The notes under the pieces were generated by a model that was not told where the DNA came from, ran no database searches, and saw nothing but the letters and a program-made list of their open reading frames with translations. A stretch of DNA of 5,415 nt from positions 1-5,415 of the forward strand of contig WGBJ01000203.1 of the NCBI GenBank assembly GCA_015494385.1, in the 5' to 3' direction. Made by a program: the position numbers and the translations under genes. Each line of letters begins with the position of its first letter. Positions within the stretch are counted from its first letter, which is position 1. Origin of the DNA: Marinosulfonomonas sp. Its GTDB lineage: Bacteria > Pseudomonadota > Alphaproteobacteria > Rhodobacterales > Rhodobacteraceae. Positions 5,053 to 5,415 of the stretch are shown here, one piece after another.

Positions 5053-5415
5053 ATGCGTTTTCTCGGATTTGTATTTGCGGCTTTGATGGCGGTTTCAATG
5101 CCTGCGGGGGCCGTGGAAATGGGCGATGACGGCTTGCACAAACCGGCATGGCTGCAAGACACGTTCAAGGATGTGCGCGAGGATCTGGCCACAGCGAACG
5201 AGCAGGGCAAGCGCCTGTTGATCATCTGGGAACAGCGCGGTTGTATCTATTGCAACAAGATGCACAACGAGATTTTTCCGCTGCCCGTGATCGACACCCT
5301 GATCCGCGAAAATTTCTATGTGGTGCAGATGAACCTGTTTGGTGATGTCGAGGTCACCGATCTGGATGGCACGGTTCTACCGGAACGTGATATGGCTGTG
5401 CGCTGGGGGGTGGTG
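5053..5415 (+). CDS. soxW: Periplasmic thioredoxin SoxW (cut by window end)
   Basis: 121 codons are visible and the frame is open at the window edge. A signal peptide (MRFLGFVFAALMAVSMPAGA, cleavage likely after residue 20) precedes a thioredoxin-like domain. This has a helix-rich lead-in, the strand RLLIIWEQ, and the active site RGCIYCNKMH with Cys64 and Cys67; DMAVRWGVV at 113-121 approaches the cis-Pro segment, which should lie just beyond the edge. SoxW is a periplasmic thioredoxin reduced by SoxV; in Paracoccus it is reported as dispensable for thiosulfate oxidation. The start at 5053 has AAAGGA 6 nt upstream and lies 17 bp after the soxV stop, which supports translation in one operon. 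soxX is expected to the right. Confidence 0.92.
   Translation, partial: MRFLGFVFAALMAVSMPAGAVEMGDDGLHKPAWLQDTFKDVREDLATANEQGKRLLIIWEQRGCIYCNKMHNEIFPLPVIDTLIRENFYVVQMNLFGDVEVTDLDGTVLPERDMAVRWGVV

Overview
The window looks like chromosomal DNA of a marine-type alphaproteobacterium, most likely order Rhodobacterales (Roseobacter/Paracoccus relatives). The reasons are the sox gene order, an alphaproteobacterial homologue of the mitochondrial complex I subunit NDUFS4, moderately GC-rich codon use, and AAGGA/GGAG ribosome-binding sites. No mobile element, CRISPR array or integrase is visible.

Left part (1-1359), housekeeping. The 5' end of uvrB runs leftward out of the window. A gene-free stretch of about 450 bases follows. 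It holds a long hairpin with a T-tract, which looks like the 3' end of an unannotated small RNA on the + strand, and a plausible promoter for the next gene. Then come a 103-residue NDUFS4-type complex I accessory subunit and a complete tRNA-Arg(UCU) with encoded CCA.

Middle (1384-2082). A six-helix PAP2-family membrane phosphatase starts 24 bp after the tRNA. It converges on the sulfur genes and overlaps the end of soxT by 22 bp.

Right part (2061-5415), the regulatory and redox-maintenance end of a sox (thiosulfate oxidation) cluster. Leftward are soxS (periplasmic CPWC thioredoxin), soxR (ArsR-family repressor of the SqrR/BigR/SoxR persulfide-sensing group, with the Cys pair spaced as in SqrR) and soxT (YeeE/YedE sulfur-compound transporter). 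Rightward are soxV (CcdA-type membrane reductant carrier) and soxW (periplasmic CIYC thioredoxin, cut by the window end). The inferred logic is that SoxT handles sulfur-compound entry, SoxV carries electrons across the membrane to periplasmic thioredoxins, SoxS keeps the SoxYZ carrier active, and SoxR represses both arms until reduced sulfur is present. The structural genes soxXYZABCD would be expected just right of the window.

The most interesting unexplained items are the candidate sRNA between uvrB and the NDUFS4 gene, a 52-codon ORF that exactly fills the soxS-soxR gap with stop/start coupling on both sides, and an AT-rich imperfect palindrome over the soxS -10 element in the 70-bp divergent soxS/soxV promoter region. 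No wholly new system is evident.
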